Below are positions 47,233 to 58,830 of a DNA stretch of 64,000 bases, piece after piece. The stretch is from positions 2,542,001 through 2,606,000 of the forward strand of contig NZ_CP144164.1 of the NCBI RefSeq assembly GCF_037478005.1, written 5' to 3'. A program made the translations under genes and the position numbers. The notes beneath the pieces were generated by a model. The model was not told where the DNA came from, did not search any database, and saw nothing but the letters and a program-made list of their open reading frames with translations. Within the stretch, counting starts at the first letter, position 1, and every line of letters begins with the position of its first letter. The DNA is from Alteromonas sp. M12 (GTDB taxonomy: Bacteria > Pseudomonadota > Gammaproteobacteria > Enterobacterales > Alteromonadaceae).

Positions 47233-47877
47233 TTAGCGTTGATCGTCCAAATCAAAACCATCGGGAATGGTAAAAACGAATTGTTCATCACCGATATTAA
47301 TATTCTGTTTTACATCTGAGAAAGTTAACTGGCTGGTTTGTTGTTGGCGATCGATAAAACTCAACTGACTCAGCTGATTATTTTCAAATTTTAATTTTAA
47401 TTCGCTAATTTGCGATTCTGGCGATATTGCAATAATACTGTACACATCATTATCAGCGTAAGTAATAGTAAATTCTGACCACTGCTCATTGCTTGGATTG
47501 GTCAATAATACGATGGGGTTGTTGGACACAGAATCGGCTTGGTTAATCGCTGTTACTTGTTCAACAAAAGGGTCTGAATACCATAGTGTTGTGCCATCAG
47601 CGACCATCAGGTTTTCATCAGGAGAATTCACCTGCCAAATCATTAAGTTGGGTTGTTTCAATGTCATTTGACCGGAGGATTCTTGCACTAGTTCCCCCTG
47701 TCCATCAGTAACTTTTTGTTCGAATGCAGCAGTAAAGGTTTTTAACGATAGTAATTTCTGTTTTAAATTTTCACTGGCATCTGGACTATCGCCTTGGTTC
47801 CCATGAGCGACGCTGATACTCGAAAGCATCAAAATTCCAACAAATACGCAGTATGACTTGATTAATTTACTTCTCAT
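47233..47877 (-). CDS. lolA: Outer-membrane lipoprotein carrier LolA
   Basis: 214 residues with a signal peptide (about 1-26, cleavage at SVAHG). The body is the half-beta-barrel lipoprotein chaperone ([26 protein letters not shown] and [22 protein letters not shown] strands). It ferries lipoproteins from LolCDE to LolB. It lies 5 bp after ftsK. Confidence 0.94.
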   Translation of the reverse strand: MRSKLIKSYCVFVGILMLSSISVAHGNQGDSPDASENLKQKLLSLKTFTAAFEQKVTDGQGELVQESSGQMTLKQPNLMIWQVNSPDENLMVADGTTLWYSDPFVEQVTAINQADSVSNNPIVLLTNPSNEQWSEFTITYADNDVYSIIAISPESQISELKLKFENNQLSQLSFIDRQQQTSQLTFSDVKQNINIGDEQFVFTIPDGFDLDDQR

Positions 47878-47882
47878 TTTGA

Positions 47883-50330
47883 TTAATCCTTTGGTGGCGG
47901 TGGTGCTAAAACTTCACGAGTACCATTGTGACCCGCAGCACTTACGACGCCACTTTGTTCCATTTGTTCAACTAATCTTGCTGCGCGATTGTAACCAATT
48001 CTGAATTTTCGCTGCACACTGGAAACAGATGCCCGTCTAGATTCAGTAATAAACGCCACGGCTTCATCGTAAAACGCATCAAATTCCTGATCGGCTCCCT
48101 CTGGTTGCTCTCCAGGCAGCAAAACTTCTGCACTGCTTTCACCATTGAGTATTTCATCAATATAATTAGGTTCGCCCCGTTTCTTCCAATCTGCAACCAC
48201 GGCATGTACTTCGTGATCATCAACAAAGGCTCCGTGCACCCGTGTGGGTACGCCTGTGCCAGGAGGTAAATACAACATATCCCCCATTCCCAACAACGAC
48301 TCTGCTCCTTGTTGATCTAAGATGGTACGAGAATCAATTTTCGACGACACCTGAAAGGCAATACGGGTGGGAATATTGGCTTTAATTAGTCCAGTAATAA
48401 CATCCACTGAAGGACGCTGTGTGGCAAGCACTAAGTGAATTCCTGCTGCCCTCGCCTTTTGCGCGATTCGAGCAATCAGTTCTTCCACTTTTTTCCCAAC
48501 AATCATCATCATGTCGGCAAATTCATCAACCACAACGACAATGGCTGGCAATTTTTCTAAATCGGGGGCAACGGTTTCCATACTTTCTTCGAATCGCCAC
48601 AGTGGATCTTTGATAGGTTGTCCGTCTTCGATAGCTTGTTTAATTTTCGCGTTGTAGCCTTTAAGATTTCTAACTCCTAAAGCTGACATCAATCGATAAC
48701 GACGTTCCATCTCGCCTACACACCATCTTAATGCATTCGCCGCTTCTTTCATGTCAGTTACCACTTCAGACAACAAATGCGGGATGCCTTCATAGACCGA
48801 GAGCTCTAGCATCTTAGGATCAATCATTATCATACGCACATCTTCTGGAGATGATTTGTACAACAAACTGAGGATCATCACGTTGACCCCTACCGACTTA
48901 CCGGACCCTGTGGTACCTGCAACTAATAAATGTGGCATTTTAGCTAAGTCCACAATCACAGGTTTGCCCGATATATCGGCACCTAACACCATAGTCAGTG
49001 GCGAATCGTTGCCTTGGAAAGCTTGGCATGCGATAACCTCACTTAAACGTACCATGTCTCTATTTTTGTTCGGCAACTCTAATCCAATAACTGATTTGCC
49101 GGGGATAACTTCAACCACCCGAACGGACATTGCCGACATAGCACGAGCTAAATCTTTAGATAATGCGGTAATTCGACTTACTTTCACGCCAGGTGCAAGG
49201 TCTAACTCAAAGCGCGTAATAACCGGACCTGGAAAAACCCCCACTACTTTAGCTTCAATATTAAAATCTAATAATTTTTCTTCCACTAGGCGGGAAACTA
49301 TATCCAATTCTTCTTGGGTAATGGGGTTTTTAACTTTGTCAGCACGTTCTAACAAGTCAAATGAAGGTAACGGGCCTAAAGAATCATCGACCTCCCCTAC
49401 TGGTTTTGCATTGCCATTTAAATGAGGTGCTGTGGTGTTTTGTGTTTGTTTAGGTATAGTTTCAGCTTGAATATCAGCCGTGGGCTCTGCCTTAAATGGT
49501 TCTGGTTGCTCGGTGTTTTGTTTTTCTTTTTTACCGGTTATTTTCTTTTTAAGCTCAGACACCGACAAAATACTGGGTTTAGGCTCAGGTTTAGGTTGTT
49601 CAAATATTTCTTCAGGAATAGTAATCGTTGGCTCTATGGGAGTGGCTCGTTCAGCGGCCTTAAATGTAGTGATCTCTACGTCATTATCACTTGTTTCATT
49701 GCTAGCTGATTTAAAAGTTAACCTTGCAATAGGACTTTGTTGAATTAGTTTTGGAGTGCGATATAAAAACAATCCCGACAAAATAGTTACTTCACCTAAC
49801 TTATCGACGACCGTCACTAAGGAAATGCCAGTGACCAAGGTTATCCCCGTCAACAAAAAGCACAGTAACAGTAATGTAGTACCAACTAAACTAAAGTAAG
49901 GAATTAACGAACTACTGATTACGTCTCCAATCATACCACCGGCAGAAAAATGGAAAATATCATCAAAGTTGATACTCAAAATACCTGAAATACCCACTAA
50001 AAATAATATTGAGCCAATAATACGTAAGCCAATCGTTAAATAATCAATTTGTTCAATGCGTTTAACTTGCTGAAATAAAAACCAGCCAGTAAAGGCTATT
50101 ATAAACGGCAAAATATACGCGAAGCGGCCAAAACTAAAAAATAGCACATCGGCAAACCAAGCACCTATAGGCCCTACCCAATTATGGATATTTCCTTGAA
50201 ATCCAGCCTGAGACCAACTCGGGTCAGCACTATTAAAAGATGCTAAAGCAAGCAGAATAAAAAATGCGAAGGCACATGATAAAATCATGCCCACTTCCAT
50301 TATTCGTTGTATTCCAGATAGACGCGCCAT
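47883..50330 (-). CDS. ftsK: DNA translocase FtsK
   Basis: 815 residues, shorter than E. coli FtsK (1329) because of a short charged Pro/Glu linker. Four N-terminal transmembrane segments occupy about residues 10-180. The RecA-like motor has Walker [14 protein letters not shown] and Walker [16 protein letters not shown] winged-helix gamma domain that reads KOPS is at the C-terminus ([17 protein letters not shown]). It couples septum formation to terminus segregation. ATG at 50330 is preferred over a TTG at 50345. Confidence 0.96.
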   Translation of the reverse strand: MARLSGIQRIMEVGMILSCAFAFFILLALASFNSADPSWSQAGFQGNIHNWVGPIGAWFADVLFFSFGRFAYILPFIIAFTGWFLFQQVKRIEQIDYLTIGLRIIGSILFLVGISGILSINFDDIFHFSAGGMIGDVISSSLIPYFSLVGTTLLLLCFLLTGITLVTGISLVTVVDKLGEVTILSGLFLYRTPKLIQQSPIARLTFKSASNETSDNDVEITTFKAAERATPIEPTITIPEEIFEQPKPEPKPSILSVSELKKKITGKKEKQNTEQPEPFKAEPTADIQAETIPKQTQNTTAPHLNGNAKPVGEVDDSLGPLPSFDLLERADKVKNPITQEELDIVSRLVEEKLLDFNIEAKVVGVFPGPVITRFELDLAPGVKVSRITALSKDLARAMSAMSVRVVEVIPGKSVIGLELPNKNRDMVRLSEVIACQAFQGNDSPLTMVLGADISGKPVIVDLAKMPHLLVAGTTGSGKSVGVNVMILSLLYKSSPEDVRMIMIDPKMLELSVYEGIPHLLSEVVTDMKEAANALRWCVGEMERRYRLMSALGVRNLKGYNAKIKQAIEDGQPIKDPLWRFEESMETVAPDLEKLPAIVVVVDEFADMMMIVGKKVEELIARIAQKARAAGIHLVLATQRPSVDVITGLIKANIPTRIAFQVSSKIDSRTILDQQGAESLLGMGDMLYLPPGTGVPTRVHGAFVDDHEVHAVVADWKKRGEPNYIDEILNGESSAEVLLPGEQPEGADQEFDAFYDEAVAFITESRRASVSSVQRKFRIGYNRAARLVEQMEQSGVVSAAGHNGTREVLAPPPPKD

Positions 50331-50425
50331 AAAACTATAATTCAATTCTAGGTATTATTTTTCTACCCATACCTTACCAGTGACAGTGCCAAAATCCTAG
50401 TTAATGCTCTCCCATTGAGTGCTAT

Positions 50426-50911
50426 TTACTTCAGATTGATTTTAATTTGAGCAGTATGCTTAACTTCTTCCATAACCACATAAGTTCGTGATTCGCTGAC
50501 ACCAGGTAAACGCAATAATGTATCCCCAAGTAATTTTCGATAACTAGACATATCCGCGACTCTAGCTTTAAGTAAAAAATCAAAGTTGCCAGAAACTAGA
50601 TGGCATTCTTGAATATCATCATGTTTTCTCACCGCCGTAGAAAATTCTTCGAAAATATCCACACTGGTTTTGCTTAACGTAATTTCCACAAAAACTAACA
50701 TTGCAGCGCCTAACTTTTGTGGATCAAGTTGTGCGTAATAACCTGTGATATACCCTTGTTGTTCTAAACGCTTAACCCTTTCTAGACAAGGGCTGGCGCT
50801 TAATCCAACGGATTTAGCCAAATCGACATTTGAAATTTTTCCATTTTTTTGTAATTCAATCAGGATGTTACGATCGATTCTGTCGAGGTGTTTTGGGGTT
50901 TTTACCAGCAT
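50426..50911 (-). CDS. lrp: Leucine-responsive regulatory protein Lrp
   Basis: 161 residues, close in length and sequence to E. coli Lrp. HTH at about residues 10-60 (LDRIDRNILIELQKNGKISN, CLERVKRLEQQGYI), then the RAM ligand domain (LVSGNFDFLLKARV, LLRLPGVSESRTYVVMEEVKHT). It is a global amino-acid-responsive regulator. It is divergent from ald, with an Lrp-like box between. Confidence 0.96.
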   Translation of the reverse strand: MLVKTPKHLDRIDRNILIELQKNGKISNVDLAKSVGLSASPCLERVKRLEQQGYITGYYAQLDPQKLGAAMLVFVEITLSKTSVDIFEEFSTAVRKHDDIQECHLVSGNFDFLLKARVADMSSYRKLLGDTLLRLPGVSESRTYVVMEEVKHTAQIKINLK

Positions 50912-50939
50912 TATTTAAAACCGCATATCATTAATTTAT

Positions 50940-50954
50940 CAGTATAATATACTG
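50940..50954. promoter_or_regulatory. Lrp-like box between lrp and ald
   Basis: CAGTATAATATACTG is a 7-1-7 palindrome that matches the Lrp consensus YAGHAWATTWTDCTR at 14 of 15 positions. It is 29 bp upstream of lrp and 86 bp upstream of ald. A further GCATATACTGC half-site lies at about 50994-51004. Confidence 0.7.
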
Positions 50955-51040
50955 CATAAAGCATAAAAACAGAACAAAAGTTTTTTTAATGTCGCATATA
51001 CTGCGTGCCTATTCTTGCAATTCAAAAGGTTGGGTTAAAA

Positions 51041-52171
51041 ATGCTAATTGGAGTTCCTAAGGAAATTAAAAATCATGAGTACCGTGTTGGATTAACACCT
51101 GCTGCGACAAAAGAGTTTGTCACACATGGCCACGAAGTACTGATAGAAAACAATGCTGGCGCTTCAATAGGGTTTGATAATGATCAGTATATTGCTGCTG
51201 GTGCGGTAATTATTGACACAGCAGAAGAAATCTTTGCCCGTGCAGAAATGATTGTGAAAGTAAAAGAGCCACAACCTAACGAATGTAAAATGCTTCGTGA
51301 AGGCCAGACCCTTTATACTTACTTGCATCTAGCACCTGATCCAACGCAAACGGAGCTATTAGTTGCATCTGGCGCAACCTGTATCGCCTATGAAACGGTT
51401 ACAGACAATAGAAACGGTTTACCTCTTTTGGCTCCGATGAGTGAAGTTGCCGGCAGAATGTCTGTACAAGCAGGCGCTCATTATCTTGAAAAAGCACAAG
51501 GTGGTAGCGGCACACTACTTGGTGGTGTTCCAGGCGTAGCTCCAGGTAAAGTACTAGTAATTGGTGGTGGTGTTGTGGGCACTAATGCTGCCAAAATGGC
51601 AATTGGCCTTGGTGCTGATGTCACAATTTTAGATCGTTCATTAACTCGTTTACGCGAATTAGACGATATTTTTGCTAACCAAGTGAAAACCGTCTATTCA
51701 ACCATAGATGCAATAGATTACTATTCGTCAAAAGCCGATTTGGTCGTTGGAGCAGTATTAATTCCAGGAGCGGCAGCACCTAAACTACTTAGCAAAGAAC
51801 ATATTGCTAACATGAAAGAGGGTTCAGTTGTGGTTGATGTGGCAATAGATCAAGGTGGCTGTTTTGCAACCTCAAAAGCTACAACTCATCAAGATCCTGT
51901 CTACATCGTTGATGGTGTTGTCCATTACTGCGTTGCTAATATGCCCGGTGGCGTAGCAAGAACATCAACTATGGCATTGAATAATGCAACACTACCTTTC
52001 GGTTTGGCATTAGCCAATAAAGGACCAAAACAAGCAATGCTTGATGATGTTCACTTGTTAAATGGATTGAATGTCCATAAAGGCAAAGTAACATATAAAG
52101 CAGTGGTTGACGCCTTAGGTAAAGAGTTAAATCTAGAATATATGGACGCACGTGCAGCAATAGAAATGTAA
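51041..52171 (+). CDS. ald: Alanine dehydrogenase
   Basis: 376 residues. [14 protein letters not shown] at the start, the Lys/His active-site region (VKVKEPQ, YTYLHLA), NAD fold [20 protein letters not shown] and the [18 protein letters not shown] end are family hallmarks. It oxidatively deaminates L-alanine to pyruvate. ATG at 51041 fits the family start; a GTG at 51005 is rejected. It is next to lrp, as in many bacteria where Lrp induces it. Confidence 0.96.
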   Translation: MLIGVPKEIKNHEYRVGLTPAATKEFVTHGHEVLIENNAGASIGFDNDQYIAAGAVIIDTAEEIFARAEMIVKVKEPQPNECKMLREGQTLYTYLHLAPDPTQTELLVASGATCIAYETVTDNRNGLPLLAPMSEVAGRMSVQAGAHYLEKAQGGSGTLLGGVPGVAPGKVLVIGGGVVGTNAAKMAIGLGADVTILDRSLTRLRELDDIFANQVKTVYSTIDAIDYYSSKADLVVGAVLIPGAAAPKLLSKEHIANMKEGSVVVDVAIDQGGCFATSKATTHQDPVYIVDGVVHYCVANMPGGVARTSTMALNNATLPFGLALANKGPKQAMLDDVHLLNGLNVHKGKVTYKAVVDALGKELNLEYMDARAAIEM

Positions 52172-52195
52172 TATTGACTATTGCACGTCACACAC

Positions 52196-52224
52196 AAAAA
52201 AGCTGCTTTTAAAGCAGCTTTTTT
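52196..52224. terminator. Bidirectional terminator between ald and pyrF
   Basis: Two exact 14-bp arms, AAAAAAGCTGCTTT and AAAGCAGCTTTTTT, flank one T; a T run exists on both strands. The genes converge here. Confidence 0.88.
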
Positions 52225-52245
52225 ATTGTTTCTAATTTAATTACT

Positions 52246-52941
52246 CTAAGCAACTGATAGATTAATATCCAATAACGCTCTTAGAGGATCGGCAGCCTGA
52301 GTAATTGGTCGGCCAATAACCATGTAATTAACCCCTGCTAATATTGCTTCAGGAGGTGTCATCACTCGCTGTTGGTCACCTTTATCAGACCCTAAAGGTC
52401 GAATACCGGGAGTAACCAATAGAAAATCTTTATCTAAGGAGCTTCTCAGAATCGGGGCTTCTTGTGCGGAACACACTACCCCATCTAACCCACAATTTTT
52501 TGTCAACTTAGCCAGTCTTAAAACCTGTTGCTCAGGAGAATCTTGTATTCCAATTGCATTAAGTTGACTCTGTTCCATACTGGTGAGCACTGTCACTGCT
52601 ATCAGTTTAGGTTGGTCCGCCCCTAGTGTAGCTAGTTGAGTTTTGGCGTTTTCCATCATTTTAGGACCACCGGAAGCATGCACATTTAACATCCATACTC
52701 CCAAGTCGGCCGCTGCCAAACATGCTTTGCCGACAGTGTTTGGAATGTCATGGAATTTAAGATCTAGAAAAACATCAAACCCCCTGTTAACTAATTCCTT
52801 TACAAACTCAGGACCAAAATAGGTAAACATTTCTTTACCGATCTTTAATTTGCATAAATTACTATCAAGTTGGCTAACTAAATTTAATGCTTTGGCCCTG
52901 TTATCAAAATCTAATGCAACTATGACTCTTGTATCACTCAT
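52246..52941 (-). CDS. pyrF: Orotidine 5'-phosphate decarboxylase
   Basis: 231 residues, TIM barrel. Active-site [11 protein letters not shown] with the Lys/Asp tetrad, ALDFD at the start and [10 protein letters not shown] for the phosphate. It makes UMP. It lies 7 bp downstream of lapB, as in the E. coli lapAB-pyrF order. Confidence 0.96.
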   Translation of the reverse strand: MSDTRVIVALDFDNRAKALNLVSQLDSNLCKLKIGKEMFTYFGPEFVKELVNRGFDVFLDLKFHDIPNTVGKACLAAADLGVWMLNVHASGGPKMMENAKTQLATLGADQPKLIAVTVLTSMEQSQLNAIGIQDSPEQQVLRLAKLTKNCGLDGVVCSAQEAPILRSSLDKDFLLVTPGIRPLGSDKGDQQRVMTPPEAILAGVNYMVIGRPITQAADPLRALLDINLSVA

Positions 52942-52948
52942 AAATCGA

Positions 52949-54118
52949 CTATTCTCCGTCTAACCCTTTAATTGGTTTTACCACACCCCATTTCTTACAT
53001 GATGGACACAACCAATGTATTTGACGTCCGGAAAAACCGCAACTCAAACAACGATACTTTGGCCGCATTTTAATTTGTTCTTCTACCAATCCTTTAACCA
53101 TTGTCAGACTCTCACGGGTTTTATCGTCGACTTCGTCTTCAATAAAAAAGCCCATCAGGGTTTTAAAGCCTTTCATGGTTGGCGTTTTTTTCAATTGGTC
53201 GAACAATACCGTTTCCGCAGTCTCAGTATTCTCTTTTTTAGCTAACAATTTCACTTTTGCTAAATACGAAGTCGCACATTGCTGCCAATATAAATCTAAA
53301 ACCGCTTCTAATTGAGCATCATTATTGAGCTTCTCAGCACATTGTTCTAGTTTAGGTACTGCTTCGCTAAACCAACTGATGTCGCGAACAGGCACTTCTT
53401 TTAAATAATCGAAGGCTTTTTGATAATCACCCTGTTGAATGGATAGATCGCCTAAAATCAACCAAGGCCTTACCCCGTGTTCATAAGCCGCAATTGCTTT
53501 TTGTAGCGATTTTTCAGCTGTTTCATATTTCTCTTGTTTGATCATTTTTAATGCTTGTTCACAATAAAAATGAGAAATACGTATACACAATTCATCGCTA
53601 TCACCGTGACAATCCATCATACGCTCACCAAGCTCTATCGCTCTATCCCACTCTTTTGTAGTTTGATAGATGCTAAATAGATGCTGTTGGGCGTCTAGGA
53701 AATGTTTATCACTGTCCAATAATTCTAAAAAGGCATTTTCGGCGCGCTCTAAAAAGCCCGCCATCATATAATCTTTACCAAGCTCTCGTAGCGCTTGTCT
53801 ATTTTGCGATTCGGACAATTCTTGTTTACTAACCAAATTCTGGTGCACACGAATAGCACGATCTAACTCACCACGATGTCTGAAGAAATTTCCCATAGCT
53901 ATATGAGTTTCAACGGTATCACTGTCTAAGCTCATCATTTTCATTAATGTATCAACCGCTTTATCTGGTTGATCAGACAATAAAAAGTTTAAACCTTTAA
54001 AGTAATGTCGAGAGAGAATACTGGATTGTTTGCGCTGTGCTTGACGGACGCTATTGCGTCCCATGACATAACCATAACCAGCAGCAACAGGAAGTAATAA
54101 AAAAAGTAATTCAAGCAT
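52949..54118 (-). CDS. lapB: Lipopolysaccharide assembly protein LapB
   Basis: 389 residues. One N-terminal transmembrane helix (about 2-20), many TPR repeats in about 35-320, and a C-terminal rubredoxin-like metal domain with CLSCGFSG and CPSCKKWG. LapB adapts FtsH to degrade LpxC, controlling LPS synthesis. It follows lapA by 5 bp. Confidence 0.95.
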   Translation of the reverse strand: MLELLFLLLPVAAGYGYVMGRNSVRQAQRKQSSILSRHYFKGLNFLLSDQPDKAVDTLMKMMSLDSDTVETHIAMGNFFRHRGELDRAIRVHQNLVSKQELSESQNRQALRELGKDYMMAGFLERAENAFLELLDSDKHFLDAQQHLFSIYQTTKEWDRAIELGERMMDCHGDSDELCIRISHFYCEQALKMIKQEKYETAEKSLQKAIAAYEHGVRPWLILGDLSIQQGDYQKAFDYLKEVPVRDISWFSEAVPKLEQCAEKLNNDAQLEAVLDLYWQQCATSYLAKVKLLAKKENTETAETVLFDQLKKTPTMKGFKTLMGFFIEDEVDDKTRESLTMVKGLVEEQIKMRPKYRCLSCGFSGRQIHWLCPSCKKWGVVKPIKGLDGE

Positions 54119-54123
54119 CCAGA

Positions 54124-54384
54124 TTAACTACTTGCAATGTCAGTTGTGCGATTACGTTTCTGTAACCGATTGATGCGCCATTTTAATTTAAGCCAAACAA
54201 GTGTGAAAACTAACGAGCTAAATATTACGCCGGCAGCAAAAAAAGACATTAATAAAATTGAGAGGCGCATTTCCATGGAACCCATTAAATAATCAAACAT
54301 CACGGCTTGATCATTTTTTGCACCTAAAAGTGATGCTACCAGCATGATAATAATGAAAATGATAACGATCAGGAATATTTTCAA
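54124..54384 (-). CDS. lapA: Lipopolysaccharide assembly protein LapA
   Basis: 86 residues, two transmembrane helices (about 2-20 and 42-65) with a charged tail. GAKNDQ-x-V and the LapA-domain pattern are present. It cooperates with LapB. The start is TTG at 54384 with GAGG about 7 nt ahead; no ATG fits. Confidence 0.88.
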   Translation of the reverse strand: MKIFLIVIIFIIIMLVASLLGAKNDQAVMFDYLMGSMEMRLSILLMSFFAAGVIFSSLVFTLVWLKLKWRINRLQKRNRTTDIASS

Positions 54385-54473
54385 TCTTAAACCTCAAATT
54401 GTTAAGGAAAAACGCTTATTAAGCGGTATCAAAGCTTATAGTACAAAACTATGTACCTAGTTGTCACCCAAAC

Positions 54474-54507
54474 AAAAACGGCACTCTAAAAAGAGTGCCG
54501 TTTTTTT
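54474..54507 (-). terminator. Terminator of ihfB
   Basis: ACGGCACTCT-AAAA-AGAGTGCCGT forms a strong stem with T/A runs on both sides. It follows the leftward ihfB gene and precedes lapA. Confidence 0.88.
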
Positions 54508-54521
54508 AATATAAAATAATC

Positions 54522-54812
54522 TTAATGTGCCAGACCTTCGTTAACACGTTCACGCAATTCCTTACCAGGTTTAAAGTGAGGAACGTATTTACCTTCCAGT
54601 TTAACCGTTTCACCGGTTTTAGGGTTACGGCCAACGCGAGGAGCACGAAAATGCAACGAAAAACTACCAAAGCCACGTATCTCTATGCGATCACCCTTTT
54701 GAAGGGTTTGCGCCATTTGCTCTAGCATTTCTTTAATTGCAGACTCAACATCCTTAGCAGGAACGTGACGAGCTTTATCGGCGAGCCTTTCAATAAGTTC
54801 TGATTTAGTCAT
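54522..54812 (-). CDS. ihfB: Integration host factor beta subunit
   Basis: 96 residues, HU/IHF family. [10 protein letters not shown] at the beta-arm with the intercalating Pro, and [11 protein letters not shown] at the start. IhfB type is favoured by [15 protein letters not shown]. It bends DNA as a heterodimer with IhfA. CGGAG precedes the ATG. It is downstream of rpsA, as in E. coli. Confidence 0.95.
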   Translation of the reverse strand: MTKSELIERLADKARHVPAKDVESAIKEMLEQMAQTLQKGDRIEIRGFGSFSLHFRAPRVGRNPKTGETVKLEGKYVPHFKPGKELRERVNEGLAH

Positions 54813-54858
54813 TAGAAATCTCCGTTAATCAAAAATACTTTACCGATGAGACTGACAA

Positions 54859-54884
54859 TCAGGCACTTTGGTTCAAGTGCCTGA
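54859..54884 (-). terminator. Hairpin between rpsA and ihfB
   Basis: TCAGGCACTT-TGGTTC-AAGTGCCTGA is a perfect 10-bp stem. No T run follows on the minus strand, so it may be an attenuator or RNA-stability element between the two genes. Confidence 0.5.
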
Positions 54885-54893
54885 GCATAAGTT

Positions 54894-56570
54894 TTATTCT
54901 TCGCCTTTAGCAGCTTTGAATGCTTCGGCCATCGCGTTAGCAAATCCAGCATCATCTGGCTGTTGATTTACTTTTTCGATAGCTTCTTTCTCGTCTGCTT
55001 GGTCTTTCGCTTTAACCGACAAGTTAACGATACGGTTCTTACGATCTACGCCCATAAATTTGGCTTCAAGATCATCACCTACATTAACAACTTCAGAAGC
55101 ATCTTCTAAACGTTCAACTGTCAAATCACCAACACGAACGTAACCATCTACTTCTTCTGCCAAGTTAACCGTAACACCTTTAGCGTCTACAGCGGTAACC
55201 TTACCAGTAACGATAGCACCTTTCTTGTTATCTGTCAGATACTTATTGAACGGATCTTCTTCAATCTGTTTAACACCTAGTGAAATACGCTCGCGCTCTG
55301 GGTCGACTTGCAATACCACAGCTGAGATTTCATCACCTTTCTTGTATTCACGAACAGCGTCTTCGCCAGTCTTATTCCAAGAAATGTCAGACAAGTGAAC
55401 TAGTCCGTCGATGCCGCCGTCAAGACCGATGAAGATACCGAAGTCAGTGATAGATTTGATCTTACCGCTAACTTTATCGTTCTTCTCGTGAGACTTAGCA
55501 AATTCTTCCCAAGGGTTAGCTTTACATTGCTTAAGACCTAGAGAAATACGACGACGTTCTTCGTCAATTTCAAGAACCATAACTTCAACAACATCACCTA
55601 GGTTAACAACCTTAGATGGGTGGATGTTTTTGTTAGTCCAATCCATTTCAGAAACGTGAACCAAACCTTCAACACCGTCTTCGATTTCAACAAAACAACC
55701 GTAGTCAGTAAGGTTAGTAACCGCACCTGATAATTTAGAACCTTCAGGGTAACGGTTAGCAATTTCTTGCCAAGGATCGCTGCCCATTTGTTTCATACCA
55801 AGAGAAACACGAGACTTCTCTTTGTCGAACTTCAATACTTTAACGTTAATTTCGTCACCAACGTTAACGATTTCACTTGGGTGCTTAACGCGTTTCCAAG
55901 CCATATCAGTAATGTGAAGTAGACCGTCTACACCGCCTAGGTCAACGAATGCACCGTAGTCAGTAAGGTTCTTAACGATACCTTTAACTTCATGGCCTTC
56001 TTCAAGGTTAGCAAGTATTTGATCACGTTCTGCACTGCTTTCAGCTTCGATAACAGCACGACGAGAAACTACAACGTTGTTACGTTTAGCATCTAACTTG
56101 ATAACTTTAAATTCTAATTCTTTACCTTCAAGGTGAGTTGTGTCGCGAACTGGGCGAACATCAACTAATGAACCAGGCAAGAATGCGCGCACTGTATTCA
56201 CTTCAACAGTAAAGCCACCTTTGACTTTGCCATTGATAACACCAATGATGGTTTCTTTTTCTTCGTAAGCTTTTTCAAGTTCTACCCAAGCTTCATGACG
56301 CTTAGCTTTTTCTCTGGATAGAATAGTCTCACCAAAACCGTCTTCAACCGCGTCTAAAGCAACATCTACTGTGTCGCCAATGGCTACTTCAAGGACGCCT
56401 TCAGCGTTTTTGAATTGCTCTACGGGAATTGCGCTTTCAGATTTAAGACCTGCATCAACAAGAACAATGTCTTTATCAATTGATACGATAGTACCTTTAA
56501 CGATGGCACCAGGACGTGTTTCAAGTTCTTTTAAACTTTCTTCAAATAAATCAGCAAAATTTTCAGTCAT
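54894..56570 (-). CDS. rpsA: 30S ribosomal protein S1
   Basis: 558 residues with six S1 RNA-binding domains at about 20-85, 105-170, 190-260, 275-345, 362-435 and 450-520. The repeats carry [17 protein letters not shown] and GIFIGLDGG. It brings mRNA to the 30S subunit. The 103-nt leader to cmk holds two hairpins with GGA near the loop. Confidence 0.97.
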   Translation of the reverse strand: MTENFADLFEESLKELETRPGAIVKGTIVSIDKDIVLVDAGLKSESAIPVEQFKNAEGVLEVAIGDTVDVALDAVEDGFGETILSREKAKRHEAWVELEKAYEEKETIIGVINGKVKGGFTVEVNTVRAFLPGSLVDVRPVRDTTHLEGKELEFKVIKLDAKRNNVVVSRRAVIEAESSAERDQILANLEEGHEVKGIVKNLTDYGAFVDLGGVDGLLHITDMAWKRVKHPSEIVNVGDEINVKVLKFDKEKSRVSLGMKQMGSDPWQEIANRYPEGSKLSGAVTNLTDYGCFVEIEDGVEGLVHVSEMDWTNKNIHPSKVVNLGDVVEVMVLEIDEERRRISLGLKQCKANPWEEFAKSHEKNDKVSGKIKSITDFGIFIGLDGGIDGLVHLSDISWNKTGEDAVREYKKGDEISAVVLQVDPERERISLGVKQIEEDPFNKYLTDNKKGAIVTGKVTAVDAKGVTVNLAEEVDGYVRVGDLTVERLEDASEVVNVGDDLEAKFMGVDRKNRIVNLSVKAKDQADEKEAIEKVNQQPDDAGFANAMAEAFKAAKGEE

Positions 56571-56601
56571 AGATTACTTTAATAGTTACTTTTAAGTGTA
56601 T

Positions 56602-56661
56602 CCACGAAAAATCCGATTAACGTGGGGTTGTTGTTCATAACCAGATTAATCCGTTATCTGG
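56602..56661 (-). promoter_or_regulatory. rpsA leader hairpins, possible S1 autoregulation
   Basis: On the minus strand CCAGAT...ATCTGG (56641-56661) and CCACG...CGTGG (56602-56625) form two hairpins upstream of rpsA. Each has CGGA in or near its loop, like the GGA-loop hairpins of the E. coli rpsA leader. No strong Shine-Dalgarno is visible next to the ATG, also as in E. coli. The comparison is from memory. Confidence 0.4.
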
Positions 56662-56673
56662 CGGGTAGAGCAA

Positions 56674-57363
56674 TTAAAGAGCGCATTGGACACTAAGTTT
56701 TGAACCAACAAATTCTTTAACCTTTTCAAGCACTTGCTCTACATTTAAGTGTGTAGAATCAAGCACTAATGCGTCATCAGCAGGTACCAACGGAGCAACA
56801 CTTCGGTTAGCATCTCGCTCGTCTCTTGCTTTGATATCGGTTAAAAGGCGCGCAATATTAACATCATGCCCCTTATCTTTCAACTGATTGTATCGTCTCT
56901 GGGCCCTTTCATCTGCGCTAGCCGTTAGGAATATTTTGGCTTCTGCGTTAGGAAATACTACGGTTCCCATATCACGACCATCGGCAACTAAACCTGGCTC
57001 TTCTCGAAAAGCACGTTGACGTCTTAATAATGCTTCGCGAATACGCGGTAAAGAAGCTACTTTAGAAGCAATACTGCCTACCTCTTCAGTGCGAATTTCA
57101 TGGGTAACATCTTCGCCTTCAAGGATGACTTTACTGTCTTTGTTAGTGGTATTGAAGTTAACATCTAGACTACTGGCTAGAGGAAGCAGAGCATCTTCAT
57201 CGTCAGGTTCAATTTGATGATGGATCGCGGCAATCGCTAAAACACGATATATCGCGCCACTATCAAGGAAGTTCCAGCCTAGTGTTTTGGCCAATAACGC
57301 GCTCACTGTTCCCTTTCCTGCACCGCTAGGACCATCGATAGTGATGACTGGTGATACTTGCAT
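56674..57363 (-). CDS. cmk: Cytidylate kinase
   Basis: 229 residues. P-loop [11 protein letters not shown] (about 13-23), [20 protein letters not shown] and RAQRRYNQL are family motifs. It phosphorylates CMP and dCMP. CAGGAG lies ahead of the ATG. It precedes rpsA, as in E. coli. Confidence 0.96.
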   Translation of the reverse strand: MQVSPVITIDGPSGAGKGTVSALLAKTLGWNFLDSGAIYRVLAIAAIHHQIEPDDEDALLPLASSLDVNFNTTNKDSKVILEGEDVTHEIRTEEVGSIASKVASLPRIREALLRRQRAFREEPGLVADGRDMGTVVFPNAEAKIFLTASADERAQRRYNQLKDKGHDVNIARLLTDIKARDERDANRSVAPLVPADDALVLDSTHLNVEQVLEKVKEFVGSKLSVQCAL

Positions 57364-57502
57364 GTGCTCTCCTGAGCTGAGTTAAAAATCGGGCGGAATT
57401 ATACTCGTTAACGAAACATAAGCAATGCAAGCTATCTAATTAGCAATTAACACATTGATTTGAAACACAATTTTAACATTTCGTTTAATAATAAAGATAA
57501 CC

Positions 57503-57526
57503 AAGAGATGACATTAGCCATCTCTT
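57503..57526 (-). terminator. Hairpin downstream of aroA
   Basis: AAGAGATG-8 nt-CATCTCTT is a perfect 8-bp stem 21 bp after the aroA stop; no strong T run, so partial termination is possible ahead of cmk. Confidence 0.5.
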
Positions 57527-57546
57527 ATTCTAGTTACTAGAAAATA

Positions 57547-58827
57547 TTAGTCACTAATGCTGGCAAATCGTTCAAAGTAGTCTGGGAACGTTTTAGCCGT
57601 ACAACCTGGATCATTTATCACCACAGCAGTATCGCTTAAAGCAACGAGTGAAAAGCACATAGCCACACGATGGTCATTGTAAGTATCAATTTCCGCTTCT
57701 TGTAATTTTGCCGGAGCAGTAACCTCAATAAAGTCATGACCTTCTTTTACTTCTGCACCTAATTTGCGCAGTTCAGTAGCCATTGCTGCTAAACGGTCAG
57801 TCTCTTTAACCCGCCAATTATAAATATTCGTCATTTTGGTGGTGCCAGTGGCAAACAATGCAGTAGTCGCGATTGTCATAGCGGCATCGGGAATATGATT
57901 CATGTCCATATCAATGGCTGTTAATGGTGCTCCTGTGACTTCGATAAAGTCATCACCCCAAGTCACTTTTGCGCCCATAGCGGAAAGCACATCCGCAAAT
58001 TTAATATCACCTTGAATACTTTTAGCGCCCACACCTGTCACTTTTACCGTGCCGCCCTTGATAGCACCGGCGGCTAAAAAGTAAGACGCTGATGAAGCAT
58101 CACCTTCCACCAAGAATGTGCCTGGCGATTGATAAGTTTGATTACCTGTTATTTTAAAACTCTGATAGTTGTCATTTTCAACGGTAACCCCAAACTTGGC
58201 CATGGTATCTAGGGTAATATCAATATAAGGTTTAGAGACCAATTCGCCAATAATATCAATTTGACTGTCATCAGAAAATAACGGTGCAGCCATAAGTACT
58301 GCGGTTAAAAACTGACTAGACACACTGCCATCGACTTGGATTTTGCCACCTGAAAGAGCTTTCCCTTTAATATGTAACGGTGGATATCCATCACTTTTTA
58401 GGTAGCTTATTTCAGCGCCAGCCTGAGATAGCGCATCAACCAATGCACCAATTGGACGCTCCTCCATACGAGGTTCACCGGTAAGAACGTATTCGCCATT
58501 TGAGGCAGCTAGTGCTGCGCACAACGGACGCATAGCTGTGCCTGCATTACCTAAAAACATTTCTATCTTACTATCGGTATTGAAGACACCATTATTACCT
58601 TGGACAATACACTGAGTTTTATCGTCACTAAGTTGATAAGCAACTCCCAACAGGCTCAATGCATCCAGCATATGCCGGATATCATCGCTATCGAGTAAAT
58701 TAGTTAGCGTGGTTTCACCTTTTGCTAAAGCTGCCAATAAAAGAGCGCGATTAGATAAACTCTTTGAGCCTGGAACATTCACCGTACCTTGTACTTTGGA
58801 AATAGGCTCAAGTCTTAGTTGTTGCAT
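57547..58827 (-). CDS. aroA: 3-phosphoshikimate 1-carboxyvinyltransferase
   Basis: 426 residues, EPSP synthase. [15 protein letters not shown] (about 21-35), [11 protein letters not shown] and [12 protein letters not shown] contain the substrate-binding residues. It is in the shikimate pathway. It follows serC by 3 bp, the serC-aroA pair of E. coli. Confidence 0.97.
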   Translation of the reverse strand: MQQLRLEPISKVQGTVNVPGSKSLSNRALLLAALAKGETTLTNLLDSDDIRHMLDALSLLGVAYQLSDDKTQCIVQGNNGVFNTDSKIEMFLGNAGTAMRPLCAALAASNGEYVLTGEPRMEERPIGALVDALSQAGAEISYLKSDGYPPLHIKGKALSGGKIQVDGSVSSQFLTAVLMAAPLFSDDSQIDIIGELVSKPYIDITLDTMAKFGVTVENDNYQSFKITGNQTYQSPGTFLVEGDASSASYFLAAGAIKGGTVKVTGVGAKSIQGDIKFADVLSAMGAKVTWGDDFIEVTGAPLTAIDMDMNHIPDAAMTIATTALFATGTTKMTNIYNWRVKETDRLAAMATELRKLGAEVKEGHDFIEVTAPAKLQEAEIDTYNDHRVAMCFSLVALSDTAVVINDPGCTAKTFPDYFERFASISD

Positions 58828-58830
58828 GTT

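Noticed and set aside
48856..49425. 189-residue plus-strand frame inside ftsK
   Set aside because: It is antisense to the conserved FtsK motor and has no family resemblance.
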